The position numbers and the translations under genes were made by a program. DNA of 64,000 nt. Source: Spinellus fusiger (lineage: Eukaryota; Mucoromycota; Mucoromycetes; Mucorales; Phycomycetaceae). The DNA is taken from the NCBI GenBank assembly GCA_025094145.1, contig JALLLS010000057.1, positions 1 to 64,000 on the forward strand, read 5' to 3'. Shown here in pieces: positions 44,098 through 55,358 of the stretch; position 1 is the stretch's first letter, and each line of letters begins with the position of its first letter. Below the pieces are notes generated by a model. That model was not told where the DNA came from and did not search any database. It worked only from the letters and a program-made list of their open reading frames with translations.

Positions 44098-45793
44098 ATG
44101 GCACAAGAGAAGTTAGCAAACGACCTTGCTGAGCTTGTTCTCGAAGACAAGCCCAAGACCAACTCCCAGAATGTTACACCTTGGGAAGTAGAAGGTGCTG
44201 TGGTAGATGGTGTTCAGCAGGCTATCGACTACAACAAGCTCATTGACCAGTTTGGCACATCTCGTATTGATGAGGCTCTGCTGCAGCGGTTTGAGGCACT
44301 GACTGGACGCCAGCCCCATGTTCTATTGAGAAGAGGAACCTTTTTCTCTCATCGGTAAAGGAGACTTCTTTACACAGTCTTTCAAGAATAAGCAGAATAA
44401 GAATAACCCATGGACGTGTGTATTTAGAGAGTTTACACATATTCTTGACCGTTATGAGCAAAAGAAGCCCTTTTTCTTGTACACTGGACGTGGACCTTCA
44501 AGTGCTTCTATGCATTTAGGACACATGATTCCTTTTGTCTTTTGCAAGTAAGTCAGTGTGCGAATGACAGGGCTATTGTCTGTATTCTGTATTGAACTGC
44601 GATTCTACCTACCAAGATGGCTCCAGGATGTCTTTGATGTACCTCTCGTTATTCAATTGACAGACGACGAGAAGTTCCTGTTCAAAGCCAATCTGACATT
44701 GGAGCAGTGCAACAAATTTGCTTATGAGAATGCCAAGGACATTATTGCTTGTGGATTCAATCCCGAGAAGACTTTTATCTTCTCCAACCTTGATTTCATA
44801 GGGTAAAATAGTGTCATCACAGAGACATGTGCTTATTTTGAATCCTATGCATAGTGGTGCCTTTTACCACAACGTAGTCCGTATCTCCCGTGCTATTACT
44901 ACGAGTCAGTCCAAGGCCACTTTTGGCTTCAAGGACAGGTAAGAAATGGAGAAGGGGAAATGTATGCATGGGATCTACCGAGTCTGAAAAGACGACTGTT
45001 TTCTACTTCTTGGTAGTGATAATGTGGGCAAATTGCACTTTGTGTCTGTTCAAGCTGCACCCTCCTTCTCCAACTCCTTTCCTCAGATCTTTGGAGAAGC
45101 CAAAGACATTCCCTGTTTGATCCCTTGTGCTATTGATCAAGACCCCTACTTCCGATTGACTCGCGATGTTGCTAAACGTCTTAAATATCCCAAGCCTACA
45201 CTAATCCATGCCAAGTTCTTCCCTGCTCTTCAGGGTTCACAGACAAAGATGAGTGCTTCTGTGGATAGTTCTGCTATTTTTATGACAGATACTCCTAACC
45301 AAGTCAAGAATAAGGTAAATAAAAAAGAGAGAGAAAGAGAAAGAAAGAAAGAAAGAAAGAAAGAGGAAACTTTTTTATTTTTTTAAATAAATAAAAAAAT
45401 AAAAATAAAAAAACACCATTTCTCTTAGATCAACCGATACGCCTTCTCTGGTGGAGGAGCTACAGTCGAAGAACACAGAGCCAATGGTGGTAATCCTGAT
45501 GTGGATGTGGCTTACCAGTACCTTAGTTTCTTCTTGGAAGATGATGCTGAATTAGCAAGAATCTACCAGGTAAATGTCAAACAAGAGATACCATCAGTCG
45601 GTTATTTACTTGTGTGATTCTTCTACTCTTCCATTAGGCTTACAAGTCGGGTGAGATGATGACAGGCGAGTTGAAGAAGATCTGCATTGACCTACTTCAG
45701 AAGTTTGTGGGTGATTTCCAAGCAAGAAAGAAGGCAGTGACAGATGAGACTGTGGCCTACTTTATGGACAAGAACCGTAAGATTACACCCTAA
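44098..45793 (+). CDS. WRS1: Cytosolic tryptophanyl-tRNA synthetase
   Basis: Seven exons (44098-44354, 44428-44547, 44617-44802, 44855-44938, 45017-45314, 45429-45569 and 45638-45793) give 413 residues. It charges tRNA-Trp with tryptophan in the cytosol. The class I signature HIGH appears as MHLGHM in exon 2 and KMSKS as TKMSAS in exon 5, both as in eukaryotic TrpRS. FTGRGPSS-type sequence ([16 protein letters not shown]) and [19 protein letters not shown] are also family-specific. The N-terminus (TPWEVEG...[16 protein letters not shown]) is the usual eukaryotic extension. Intron 5 is AT-rich with a GAAA microsatellite. Confidence 0.96.
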
Positions 45794-47114
45794 TAAGTGA
45801 TTCACTATTGTTGAGTGATGAATAAAACATTTTGTTTTGTATCTGTTAATGGAGAATTAGAATCTTCTTGTTGGAATGCCTTGTTGAGATGTAGCACATT
45901 TACTCTTGGCTAGGATATCTTGTGAGTGTGTTTTATCTTTTATCTTTTTTTGGGGGCAAGAGCAGTAGCACATAGTCTCTGTCTTTTGGCCAACCCATCT
46001 GCAACACTACCACAGATCTCTTTATCTGTCCTCTTTAAAGTTCAAACGCCCTTTTAAGTATCGTAACAATAGAGCGGGGACAGAGTAAAAGTACGGCGTA
46101 AAACGGAAACACATGAATAAAAAAAGAAAGATGAAAAGGGTTTAAAAGACAGGACTACCCCAAGACATGTGAAAAGAGACAAGAGAAGAGATCTGATAAA
46201 GGTAGTTCTGTCTATGGTTTTATCTATAGTCCTGCCTATTGTCCCTGTCTACAGTCTCGTCCATGGTGTGATGGGATCATTGTCTCTGTTGGAATCAGTG
46301 GATAGGACAGACACGGCTTTGTCGATACAGTAAAGAACACATATAAATATATAGATATATAAAGGACAATTCTCTTTACAGACCCAACTGCAAGTACAGA
46401 TGCAAGTGCAAATGTCGGGAGTACCTCCGTCTTTCCCAATGCCATCCACCTTGAAGGGGGAATGGACAGTACTACTGTTTATCTTTCACAGACAAGACAG
46501 TACCCTCACTCATTCCACAGTGCATACACGTAGCCCAACAGATACTCATTCACTCCATGTGTCTGTGTACTCTGGCATCTCATGAGGACTTTTTTATTTA
46601 TTTATTTATTTATTTTACTCTAGCAAGGAGGGCTCTATAGGTCCTTTTTATAATAATGCACTGTGTCTATCCCTTCTCGTCCATTTTCCGATTGGCTGTG
46701 TCCACTGTTTTCCCACTTTTTAAGCTGAGAATCACCCAAAAGCAGTACCTTGCAGTAGTGGAACTCCAACTACTAGGATTCTATTGCCCGTTGTTTTTTA
46801 GAAGTGAGAATCCTATCTACACCTCAGGTGGGATTCTGCTGTACCCAACGCACAGGCTCCGCTTGAAGGATTGAATCTTACTGCACTACCCACCCTACGC
46901 ACCCTACCCATTGGGCAAGTACAAAAGAGAGAGAGAGAGAGTCGAAAAGAGAGCAAAAAGAGAGCAAAAAGAGAGCAAACATACCACAAAAGCCATCCTT
47001 TTTGTTTATTTTCTAATTTCTAATTTCTATTATTTCTATTTCTATTTCTATTTCTATTTGTTTTCCTCTTTTCCTCTTTTCCTCCTTCTCTCCACCTATT
47101 TCTTCTCTTTTGTT
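45794..47114. other. Intergenic region upstream of the CBS/PB1 gene
   Basis: No gene was found in about 1.3 kb. Short inverted repeats occur near 46,750-46,830 (for example AGTAGT...ACTACT and AGAATCC...GGATTCT), which could fold but match no RNA family I know. Immediately before 47,115 there are three AAAGAGAGCAAA-type units and long pyrimidine tracts (TTTCTA and TTTTCCTC repeats), a common feature upstream of fungal start codons. Confidence 0.5.
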
Positions 47115-49723
47115 ATGATTCCAAAACCCTCTCGATCCAGGCTACCCTCAATTGCTACTTCCCGTGTGGATTATTCCGATGTGGCTAGCAGTGGAAGACA
47201 GCGTCAGTCCAAAAGAGACGAAGTGAGTGATACTATCAGACTATAGACATTGCAATAGACAGTCCAAGGCCCAAAAAACTCAACGCCTCTCTTGTGTTGG
47301 TTGTGGATGGATAGGCCATTAGAAAGAAGCTAGAGCAAGAACTCTCCAAGAAACGCACAGGCACAACACGTGCTCGTCAGACCCGTAAAATAGCAGGCAC
47401 TGTGTCTGCCCTTCGACCTGCACAAGCACTGACCATCAAAGAGAACATGCTTGTGATTGAAGCAGCACAACTGATGGCAGCCAAACGCAGTGACTGTGTT
47501 CTTGTTGTGGACCAGGATGACCATCTAAGTGGTATATTTACGGTACATGTCTGAGGATAGTGTGTGTGTGTGTGTGTGTCTGAGGGGTGTGAATCTCCTT
47601 CTCATCCAAATGAGGGTATGATTGTAGGCCAAGGATCTTGCTTATCGTGTGGTGGCGGATTGTTTGGATTCAAGGTGATTTAGGGTGGGTGAGTGGGGTA
47701 AAGGACAATGCACAGAGAAAACTCATCTTTCTTATCTTTGTTAGAAATACACAAGTATCGCAAATCATGACACATGGGCCCATGTGCGTCACAGCAGATA
47801 CCTCTGCAACAGATGCCTTGAATTTGATGGTGTCTCGAGGATTCCGTCATTTGGTAAGAACACAAGCACAGACAAAAAGGAAACGTGCAGTTGGTTGACT
47901 CCTTTTGATGCGACCATAGCCAGTGTGCAATGAAGAGGGAGATATCTTTGGTTTGCTTGATATTACCAAATGTCTGTATGAGGCATTGGATAAGATGGAA
48001 CGTGCTTTTGGTTCTTCTCGTAAGCTGTATGATGCATTGGAGGGCGTAGAAAGAGAGTGGGCTGGAAGCTCAGTTCCTCTGGTTCAGTACATGGAAACAC
48101 TTCGGGATAGAATGTCCTGTCCTGATCTCAACTCAGTCTTGGATGGTTCTGCCCCTGCCCAAGTGAGTGTCAAGGCCAATGTAAGGGATGTTGCTCGTCT
48201 GATGAAGGAGCATCATACCACAGCTGTTCTGGTATCAGATAGAGAAGGCTTGTCGGGTATTTTCACTACGTAAGTGGGTGTGGAGTGGTTAGAGAATAAT
48301 CCATGTATAGAAAAGATGTTGTTTTGCGAGTGATTGCAGCTGGACTGCACCCAGAGAACTGCTCAGTTGTGCGTGTTATGACGCCTCATCCGGACACAGC
48401 CTCCCCTCATATGTCGATTATTGATGCTTTAAGACAGATGCATGGTAAGAAGGGATTATAATGGACAAGCAACTCATGGACTGTATGTATACATAGATGG
48501 CCACTACCTCAACCTGCCAATAGTGGAAGATGGACGCATTCTTGGCATAGTCGATGTTCTTAAATTAACCTATGCAACCCTGGAGCAGGTAAATAGAGCA
48601 TACAATGGGGCCTACTCATAGGGCATGGCTGTTACGACTGCTATTGTTGCTATCACTGTTGCTATCATTATTGTCATCACTCATACCATGTCTTAGATCA
48701 ATAGTATTCAAGGAGCAGATGGAGAAGGTAAGAATAAAACCACCTTAGCCTACCCACCATCCCATGGAGTATAGAAATGGTGCTGATGCTGATCCCTTCT
48801 GTTGCTGATTAGGTCCTATGTGGTCTCGTTTCTGGGATAGCTTTGGTGCTGGTGATCAGACAGAGAATGAATCTCAACTCTCAGATTCTGCTTCTCATCA
48901 TCATCCTTCTTCACAATATCCAATGAGTGCTGTCTCACCCGAACCCTCCACTTCCTTCTCTCAACTGCAGGGATTCCCAGAGATATCACCCAATGAATCT
49001 GCCAGTATGGTAGCCCACAATGAAGATACCCACTCTGCCGTGTCCTTCCACACACCACGCCTTCCCAAGGCAGAGAGTGATAAATTCTCTTTCAAATTCA
49101 CTTCCAAGGGAGGAAAAACCCACCGCATTGCCTCCTCACCCAACCACTCCCAATTGCTTGAATTGGTGAGACAGAAGATGATAGCAGAGCACATCCCCAG
49201 TAATGATGAGACAGAATGGCTTAGTATCTCGTATCTGGATGATGAGGATGATGAGGTGCTGATTACTTCTGATGCTGATGTAAAGGACGCTATTCGATTG
49301 GCACGTAAATTGGGCCAGGATAGAGTAAAGTTGTTTGCTCATGATGCTAGTTGGGTAGCCATGGAATCCCCCTCTGTGCCTCTCTCACCTACTATTTCTG
49401 TGCCTGTCTCGATGGTCACTCCTCCTGCAAGTGTGACACCTTCCATATTGCCTTGTTCTCCACCGTCGGATACTTACAAGCCAAACGAAAAAGAGAACGA
49501 TGAAGTATCCGAATCGTCACGCACGAGAAAACGCACTACCAAGCGAAAGAGTCTTAGACGTGCTGAGAGTGAGGAAAGGGTGGACAGTGAAGAAGAACAA
49601 GAACAAGAGCAGAATCCATTTATTATTCCTCAGGAGCTTATTCTTCCTGCCTCCATTGCGTTCCTGGGCATTGTTATCTTGGGTGTCTTTGCCTTTTCGC
49701 GTGTTAGTCCAGGACGTCGTTAA
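47115..49723 (+). CDS. CBS-domain and PB1-domain membrane-anchored protein
   Basis: Nine exons (47115-47222, 47315-47542, 47628-47674, 47745-47853, 47920-48269, 48311-48444, 48497-48588, 48697-48727 and 48813-49723) give 669 residues. Four CBS motifs form two pairs: about 70-125 (VIEAAQLMAAKRSDCVLVVD, LSGIFTAKDL), 130-185 (IMTHGPMCVTADTSATDALN, FGLLDITKCL), 230-290 (VARLMKEHHTTAVLVSD, LSGIFTTKDVVLRV) and 300-350 (YLN LPIVEDGRILGIVDV). A disordered stretch precedes a PB1 domain (about 458-545; FSFKF, WLSISYLDDEDDEVLITSD, the acidic OPCA motif). A Lys/Arg-rich region leads to a C-terminal membrane helix (about 644-660). The architecture matches fungal proteins such as fission yeast Mug70. CBS pairs usually sense adenine nucleotides; PB1 domains pair with partner PB1 proteins. 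Confidence 0.88.
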
Positions 49724-49896
49724 GAGGAATCGAGGCTGCCACCTTCCTACCTCTCTACACATCTCTCTCTACACATCTCTCTACACACACACATACACAT
49801 CCCCCTTCCATTGATATGCATTTACATACACACCTATATATATTTAAACAAATAAAAAAAAGTGTACAGTATACGTGTACAACAAACACTGTTTTA

Positions 49897-50998
49897 TTAT
49901 GAGGCATTATGGACAGAACACACACTCTTTTCTTCTGAAGCCTCTGTCTGTGGTGTAGATTTCTTCTTTCTGCGTCTTCTCTTCTTATCCCCTGTCTCTG
50001 TAGCAGAAAGCACTGACACTTCCTCCTGTGTAGGTTCTTTCCTCTTTTTCTTTTCGCTCAGAGCCGCTGTTTCTTTGGATTGACTCTCCTTTACTGTAGG
50101 CTTGGCTCCCTTTGCTCCTGCCTTCTTCTTCATACTCAATGGATTGGCTCCCTTTATTTTCCTTGTCTTTTTCTTTTCCACAGGCCCTTGGAGTGATTCA
50201 GACACTTTATTCGCATGAAGAAGGTGAGCCTCTGATCTGCTGGGCAATGTTTTCGCCAACTCCTTCTATTGTCATTGGAAACTACATCAGTCGATCGGTG
50301 CATCTAGTCTATTGCTATGATCATTACCTTTTGAAGAGCCTCTTTACTCTCAGGCGACATGGGCTCCAATACAACCAGCCTCTTTTTAATGTGAAGAAGA
50401 GGAACACCAGGCACACTGCGCAATTGGGTTCTTAGCTTCTTGCTTTGTGAGGCAACGCAATAATGATGAGAATTGGAGGCCCCTATCAATTGAGAAATGC
50501 ACGCTTCACTCGCCACGGGTGTTTTGTGAGGACAGCGGGCACGGTCAAAGCGCTGGGCTACAATAAGAGCATTGGTAGAGTTGCGTCCTTTGCTTTTCAA
50601 CTCTTCCAGCGTACACTCTGTTACCACTACAAAGCAAGAATTCCTTTTCTTTTGAGTATTCTACCCTCTATGGACGCACTCCTTTTTTCTGTAGTGTTTC
50701 TGTGGATGGACTTACATGGCTTTGTGAGGCCGAGAAGAACATTAGACAGTTCATCTTTAACATAGAGCTTTTGTACAAGTGCTTCTTGGCAGAAATCACC
50801 ATCCACTATAGAAAATAAATAAAATTATTTATTATTTATTACTATCACTGCTCTCTTCTTAGTTTACATTGGCAGTCTCCAGTTCTATACGTGTGCACTG
50901 TTATTTATACCTAGCACTTGGTAAGGCTGTTTTATTCCAAACACCAATTGATAGGTGTGGAGTGTACGCTTATAGGACTGTTGTGTTTTAGCACGCAT
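49897..50998 (-). CDS. UTP23: UTP23, PIN-like rRNA-processing factor
   Basis: Four exons (50998-50911, 50805-50716, 50626-50328 and 50229-49897) give 269 residues. The start MRAKTQQSYKRTLHTYQLVF and PYQVLVDGDFC are characteristic of Utp23. The PIN-like domain continues through VTECTLEELKSKGRNSTNAL, with a Cys/His zinc cluster (RCPHKTPVASEAC...HHYC) and ASQSKKLRTQLRSVPGVPLLHI. The basic low-complexity tail (GANPLSMKKK and Lys/Arg runs) is typical. Utp23 is a nucleolar component of the small-subunit processome needed for early 18S rRNA cleavages and snR30 release. The exon 4 acceptor (GAG/GCT at 50,229) is the phase-compatible choice; it is less pyrimidine-rich than the others. Confidence 0.93.
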
Positions 50999-51081
50999 AA
51001 CACTACAGCAGAAATAGACAAGTGATGTTATATGAATATAGATATAAGTATATGTAGATATCTTTTCTTTCTCTATTTTAA

Positions 51082-51113
<32 letters not shown>

Positions 51114-51316
51114 AAGACACAAAAGGAATCCTCCTCTTTCTTTTCCGGGACCTGATGAGAAAGCCACCAAAATTTTCATATGTGACTTGCTTTTATGACT
51201 TGCTCCTTCTCCTGCCTAACCCCCCCGTGCCTCCATTTACGATGGCTTGCTACTTGTTTTGGCAGGGCAAAATAAATAAATAAGCTTGTTCTCGGGTCCC
51301 CTCTACAGCGTATCTC
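50999..51316. promoter_or_regulatory. Divergent promoter between UTP23 and mitochondrial uS9
   Basis: 318 bp separate the starts of a nucleolar and a mitochondrial ribosome gene. It contains a (TA)n tract of about 20 bp near 51,086-51,108 and an AATAAATAAATAA stretch near 51,270 close to the uS9m start. Confidence 0.5.
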
Positions 51317-52503
51317 ATGGCCACATCCGTCTTTCTAAAGAGAGGTCTTCAGTACCTTACTCCTGCCCTATCAACAGCCACAAGAGCAGCACCCGTAAGA
51401 ACTCTGCAACAACGGTCCGCCAGCACCCAAACATTCCACACCAACAAAGACGACTGGTTGACTTACCGAGAAAAGCCTGCTTCTCTCTCCTACTTCACAG
51501 GCAACTTCAAGTACAATGACCTTCTTATTGAGCTGGAGACTCTTTACAAAGAGAACAGGGACTGGAAAGGACAAGTCAAAGAAACAACAGGCACAGACAC
51601 AATGGACACAACACTGACCCTGTCTCCTGACTTTTCTTTGGAGGAGAACACCAAAGAAGAGACTGTGACGCATGCATGGAAGCTCCGTGACAAAATGTCA
51701 GAAATGCTCGGTATTCCTTTAAAAACAGCACAGTGGCGTAAGATTACAAACCAGTTGAATGTATTGGCGTCTCTGCCTACACCCCTGCCTTCTGCTGTTC
51801 AGGACACATTGAACAAGTATGCTCGTTTTGATGCTAATCTCCAAAAGGCCGCTGAGATAAAGACACTGGATGATCTGGGTCGTGCCTATGCTGCAGGTAG
51901 AAGAAAGGAGTCGAGTGCCAGATGTTGGGTTGTAGAGGGAGAAGGCAAGATTCTTGTCAATGGCATTGCTGTGGAGAACTACTTTAAGCGTCCTATGGAT
52001 ATTGAAGCAGTGTCTCTGCCATTGAAGGTGACAGAGAATGCCACAAACTACAATGTGTGGGTGTTGGTGAATGGTGGTGGCAATACAGGACAGGCAGAGG
52101 CCATTAAACTGGGCATTGGAAAGGCATTGTTGATTCATAATATGGAGTGGAAGCCACTGTTGCGTCAAGGTAAGTTTGGGAGAAGAGGCCCTGCTTCTGT
52201 GGGTGCAGTAGGAGTAATGTACTTGTTCTATTCCTATCAGCCGGATGTATTACGCGTGATCCTAGAGTGGTTGAGCGTAAGAAGGAAGGTCAGAGAAAGG
52301 CCCGTGCAAAATACACCTGGTATGCTAATGGCAGTGGTATTGCAGTAATGACTAACACTCTTGTAGGGTCAAGCGTTAATTCTATGTATTCTTTTAATCT
52401 AACAATAAATACGCACTCTCACTTTCTATGGATGAACAGCAGAAAAACAAACACATTTATTCTCTCTTTTGAACAGTGTTTTGTGACAGATTCAGTGCTT
52501 TAA
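51317..52503 (+). CDS. MRPS9: Mitochondrial small-subunit ribosomal protein uS9m
   Basis: Two exons (51317-52169 and from 52227). A Ser/Arg/Ala-rich presequence (about residues 1-40) is followed by a fungal-type N-terminal extension and the conserved S9 domain: AYAAGRRKESSARCWV, GEGKILVNGIAVENYF, NGGGNTGQAEAIKLGI and AGCITRDPRVVERKKEGQRKARAKYTW. Bacterial and most mitochondrial S9 proteins end within a few residues of this last block. Here the open frame continues 63 codons to 52503, across an apparent AATAAA signal at about 52,405 and into the 3' end of the convergent phosphatase gene, so the real stop is uncertain. A very short intron near 52,320 would end the protein soon after KYTW. Confidence 0.88.
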
Positions 52504-53215
52504 GGAATCCCAGACTTGCTCTTGTCACTTGTTTAAAGTTGTTCTCAAATCCATCGGATCCACCATAATAAGGGTCCTTAATGATATGATCTCCTTTGGG
52601 ATCATAGTCACCAAACAGTTTTATCACAGCCGTAGAACCTGTAGGAGCCGCGTGCTAGGAACACATACAGATCAATAGACTGATACCAATAGACAATTCC
52701 ACAGTGTAGGAATAGAAGGTTGAATTCCATTTCTTACTTGAAGATCCTCAAGATTAGACGTGTCCATGCATAGAATATAATCAAACCGAGTAAAATCAGC
52801 CCTTGTCACCTAATCTCCTGTGTTTGTATACGGGTCACTGTACTCTGGCTTCACTGGAGGAATGGCCACCCACCTTTCTTGAGAAACTGTGAATAGGCAC
52901 TCCATGTTTCTTACAGACAGCCACCGTGCGCTTATCAGGTGCATCTCCTACCTATACATAGACATTAAAAACACACTCTAGATCCATTTATACACCCAAT
53001 AGTCAACGTGCGTGGTAACCAGCGGTTCCTGCAGAGTCAATCGTAGCAAAATGTTCACTCTGTTGTTCTTGCCGGACTGTTTCTGCAAACACAGCCTCAG
53101 CCATGGGAGAACGGCATATATTGCCTACAGACCCAATAAGACACAGCTATCTATGTCTTTACTGTGGATTGACTGTACCTAAGCATACAAATAGAACATG
53201 AAGAGGTGCTGTCAT
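52457..53215 (-). CDS. Low-molecular-weight protein tyrosine phosphatase
   Basis: Five exons (53215-53179, 53124-53008, 52947-52874, 52809-52738 and 52654-52457) give 165 residues, normal for the family. The P-loop CLGNICRS is at about residues 11-18 (split by intron 1), with catalytic Cys11 and Arg17. The general acid lies in DPYYGG near residue 128. Other family features are SAGTAGYH, DAPDKRTVAVCKKHG, FDYILCMD and FENNFKQV. It hydrolyses phosphotyrosine in the cytosol. The junction of exons 2 and 3 is ambiguous: GT-AG splicing gives YHARDAP, whereas a GC donor (after CAC at 53,012) with the acceptor four bases earlier gives the family-typical YHVGDAP. The 3' end overlaps the last part of the uS9m frame. 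Confidence 0.92.
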
Positions 53216-54005
53216 GGTGGAATATATAAATATCAAAATGTGAGTTTCAAAAAGAGAGACAAAGTGCCTGAAAAAAAAAAGAACAGTCCTTGAAGAAAGC
53301 TTATTTCTCTTTTGGAAGGAGGCCTGGAGATGGAAAGCCGATTTCATTCTCCTTTTCTTTCTTTTCTTCCTTTTTTGGATTTTCCCAAAAACCCTATGAC
53401 TTGGTATGTCACTTGATCCAGCACTTGTCAGTGCCGTTGCCATGTCACTCTATCACCATAGAAACTGAAAGATAGAAATAGAAGATAAATAAAGATCCAA
53501 TGACATGAGCAGATCTGACACCTTTTTATGATATGAACCAATAAGAAGAGCCTATCAGAAGGAACTTATACACACAGACTCGTTCTTCTTCGATAGTCGT
53601 ACGGCGGATGACCAACATTAAAATTAAAACGAAGCTTACAAGATTTAATTTATGATCAACGACAGAGCGATCTTGCTTATTTCTTTTTCTCTCTTTTTGT
53701 ATTCTTCCATTGAAAAAAAGAAAAAAAAGACAGCCTTTCTTGTGGAGAAAAATCCCTTTAAGAAGAGTCCATAGTTATTATCAGACGTGTGAATTCTTCA
53801 AGATAAAGGAAAGCAAGAACAATACCAGCCATTGATAGTAGATCTACTCCAGAAGCATTGATAGAACAAAGCGCTTTTTCTTATATTCTACTCTTATATT
53901 CTACTCTTATATTCTACTCTTATATTCTACTCTTATATTCTACTCTTTAAGCCATCCCAACTCCACCCCTTCTTCAATTACTCTATACTCTACACCCCTT
54001 CCTCA
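53216..54005. promoter_or_regulatory. Divergent intergenic region with 13-bp tandem repeat
   Basis: It separates the phosphatase and membrane-protein starts. Five exact copies of the 13-mer TTATATTCTACTC occupy 53,881-53,945, about 60 bp upstream of the start at 54,006. That placement suggests part of the promoter or 5' UTR of the downstream gene. No gene is seen here. Confidence 0.55.
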
Positions 54006-55093
54006 ATGTATTATCCAGACAACGCTGAAATTGGTGCTGAAGTGATTGGCATTCTCTGTATTACAATACTCTCAACATTTTTTGGTCTTAAATATGCCAG
54101 TATTGAGGGTCGTACTCATTATGTGCGTGGACTCATCTTGGCACTGATTGCCATGAGCTGGGTCTTTGATCTGATAGCCTGCATGGTGTCCAGTGCCAAC
54201 AATGGAGATTATGCTTCCTGCCTTACCAGCTTCATTAACTGTGTTGTTATCTACAGAATAGCAAAGATCTTATTACTGCTCTACTTCACCGAGGAGGTAT
54301 GTCTCAATGTCTATACACATGCCACTGTTCTGCTACTCACTCTGCACCCACAAAAAAGAGTTATGTTCTCTCCATGTCCAAAATACCCAGGAGAAAGTCC
54401 CCTATTTACATCGTTAGCATTGTATTGGCCCTACCTCAACTTGTCATTATTGTTCTCTCTGGAGTGTATCGGGTAGTTGAAGTGAAAGAAGAATTCCCCT
54501 TTATGTGCTACATTGGCTATGATATTCCTGCTACTATCACTTCTGTTCTCTATGAGATCTTTATCAGTTTATTTTTTGTGGGTATCTATTACAAGCACGT
54601 TCTCTATCCCAACCAGCGACAGTTAGCCTCGGACATGGCAGACTCCATTCATATATTAGCCAAGCGAAACCTGATTGCTGCCGTTATCACTATGATTGCG
54701 TCTTGTGCTAATCATGCTGTTATGATTGCACTAGATGGCGAAGAAAGAGGTCTTGTGGCTACCTCCATTGCTACCATTGTGAGTGAGGCTTAGGATGCCA
54801 TGAACAAGCAGAGACGTAAATATGTTGACATGGATATTTTCTTGTAGGACATTACCATCACTGCCTGTACTGTTCACTGGGGTAAGTTATTTCTTTGACT
54901 GTACACTCTACACTTGGGAGACTTATTTCCTATGAATTGTGGATTTTGATTTCTAGTGACATCTCATCCTGTTAAAGTTCATTGTATGGGAGATGTACTT
55001 AAGAAGTTTAGTGAGGAGGAGCCCATAAGGCTGAAGATTAAGCAGCATCAAGAAGTGGTAGTAGAGACTGAACAAGTGAAGCAAATGTCATAA
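54006..55093 (+). CDS. Multi-pass membrane protein of unknown function
   Basis: Four exons (54006-54296, 54359-54778, 54848-54881 and 54957-55093) give 293 residues with about seven predicted transmembrane segments: residues near 10-28, 40-62, 75-93, 112-135, 148-172, 200-222 and 232-245. The N-terminus is short and acidic, and the C-terminal tail (about 45 residues) is charged and cytosolic in a GPCR-like layout. I see no DRY, NPxxY or other receptor signature. Lineage-specific seven-helix proteins of this size are common in Mucoromycota, so this is recorded as unknown. Confidence 0.75.
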
Positions 55094-55358
55094 GAATTCC
55101 TACTCTTTTCTCTCTCTCTTTTTTTTGTGCCTTTATGAAATATGGACAGTTCATTATTGACCAATTTTATTCTATGTCTGTCCTGTGTGTACTTCTACAC
55201 ATGTGTAGATGTGTGTGTATTTGTATAAAATGGAAGTAAGTAAGATATATATATATATATCTGTGTGTGTGTGTGTGTGTGTGTAGATGAGTATGAATGT
55301 AAAGGGGTGAGGGTGTCTATAGGCAGGTGTGGATAGGCAGACATTGAAATGTCTTCCA

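Noticed and set aside
46736..46830. Clustered short inverted repeats considered as a tRNA or other structured RNA
   Set aside because: No cloverleaf with A and B box spacing could be built on either strand, and no known snRNA or snoRNA box pairs are clear.
51371..52168. Antisense frames under the uS9m gene
   Set aside because: They lie opposite conserved ribosomal-protein codons and have no features of their own.
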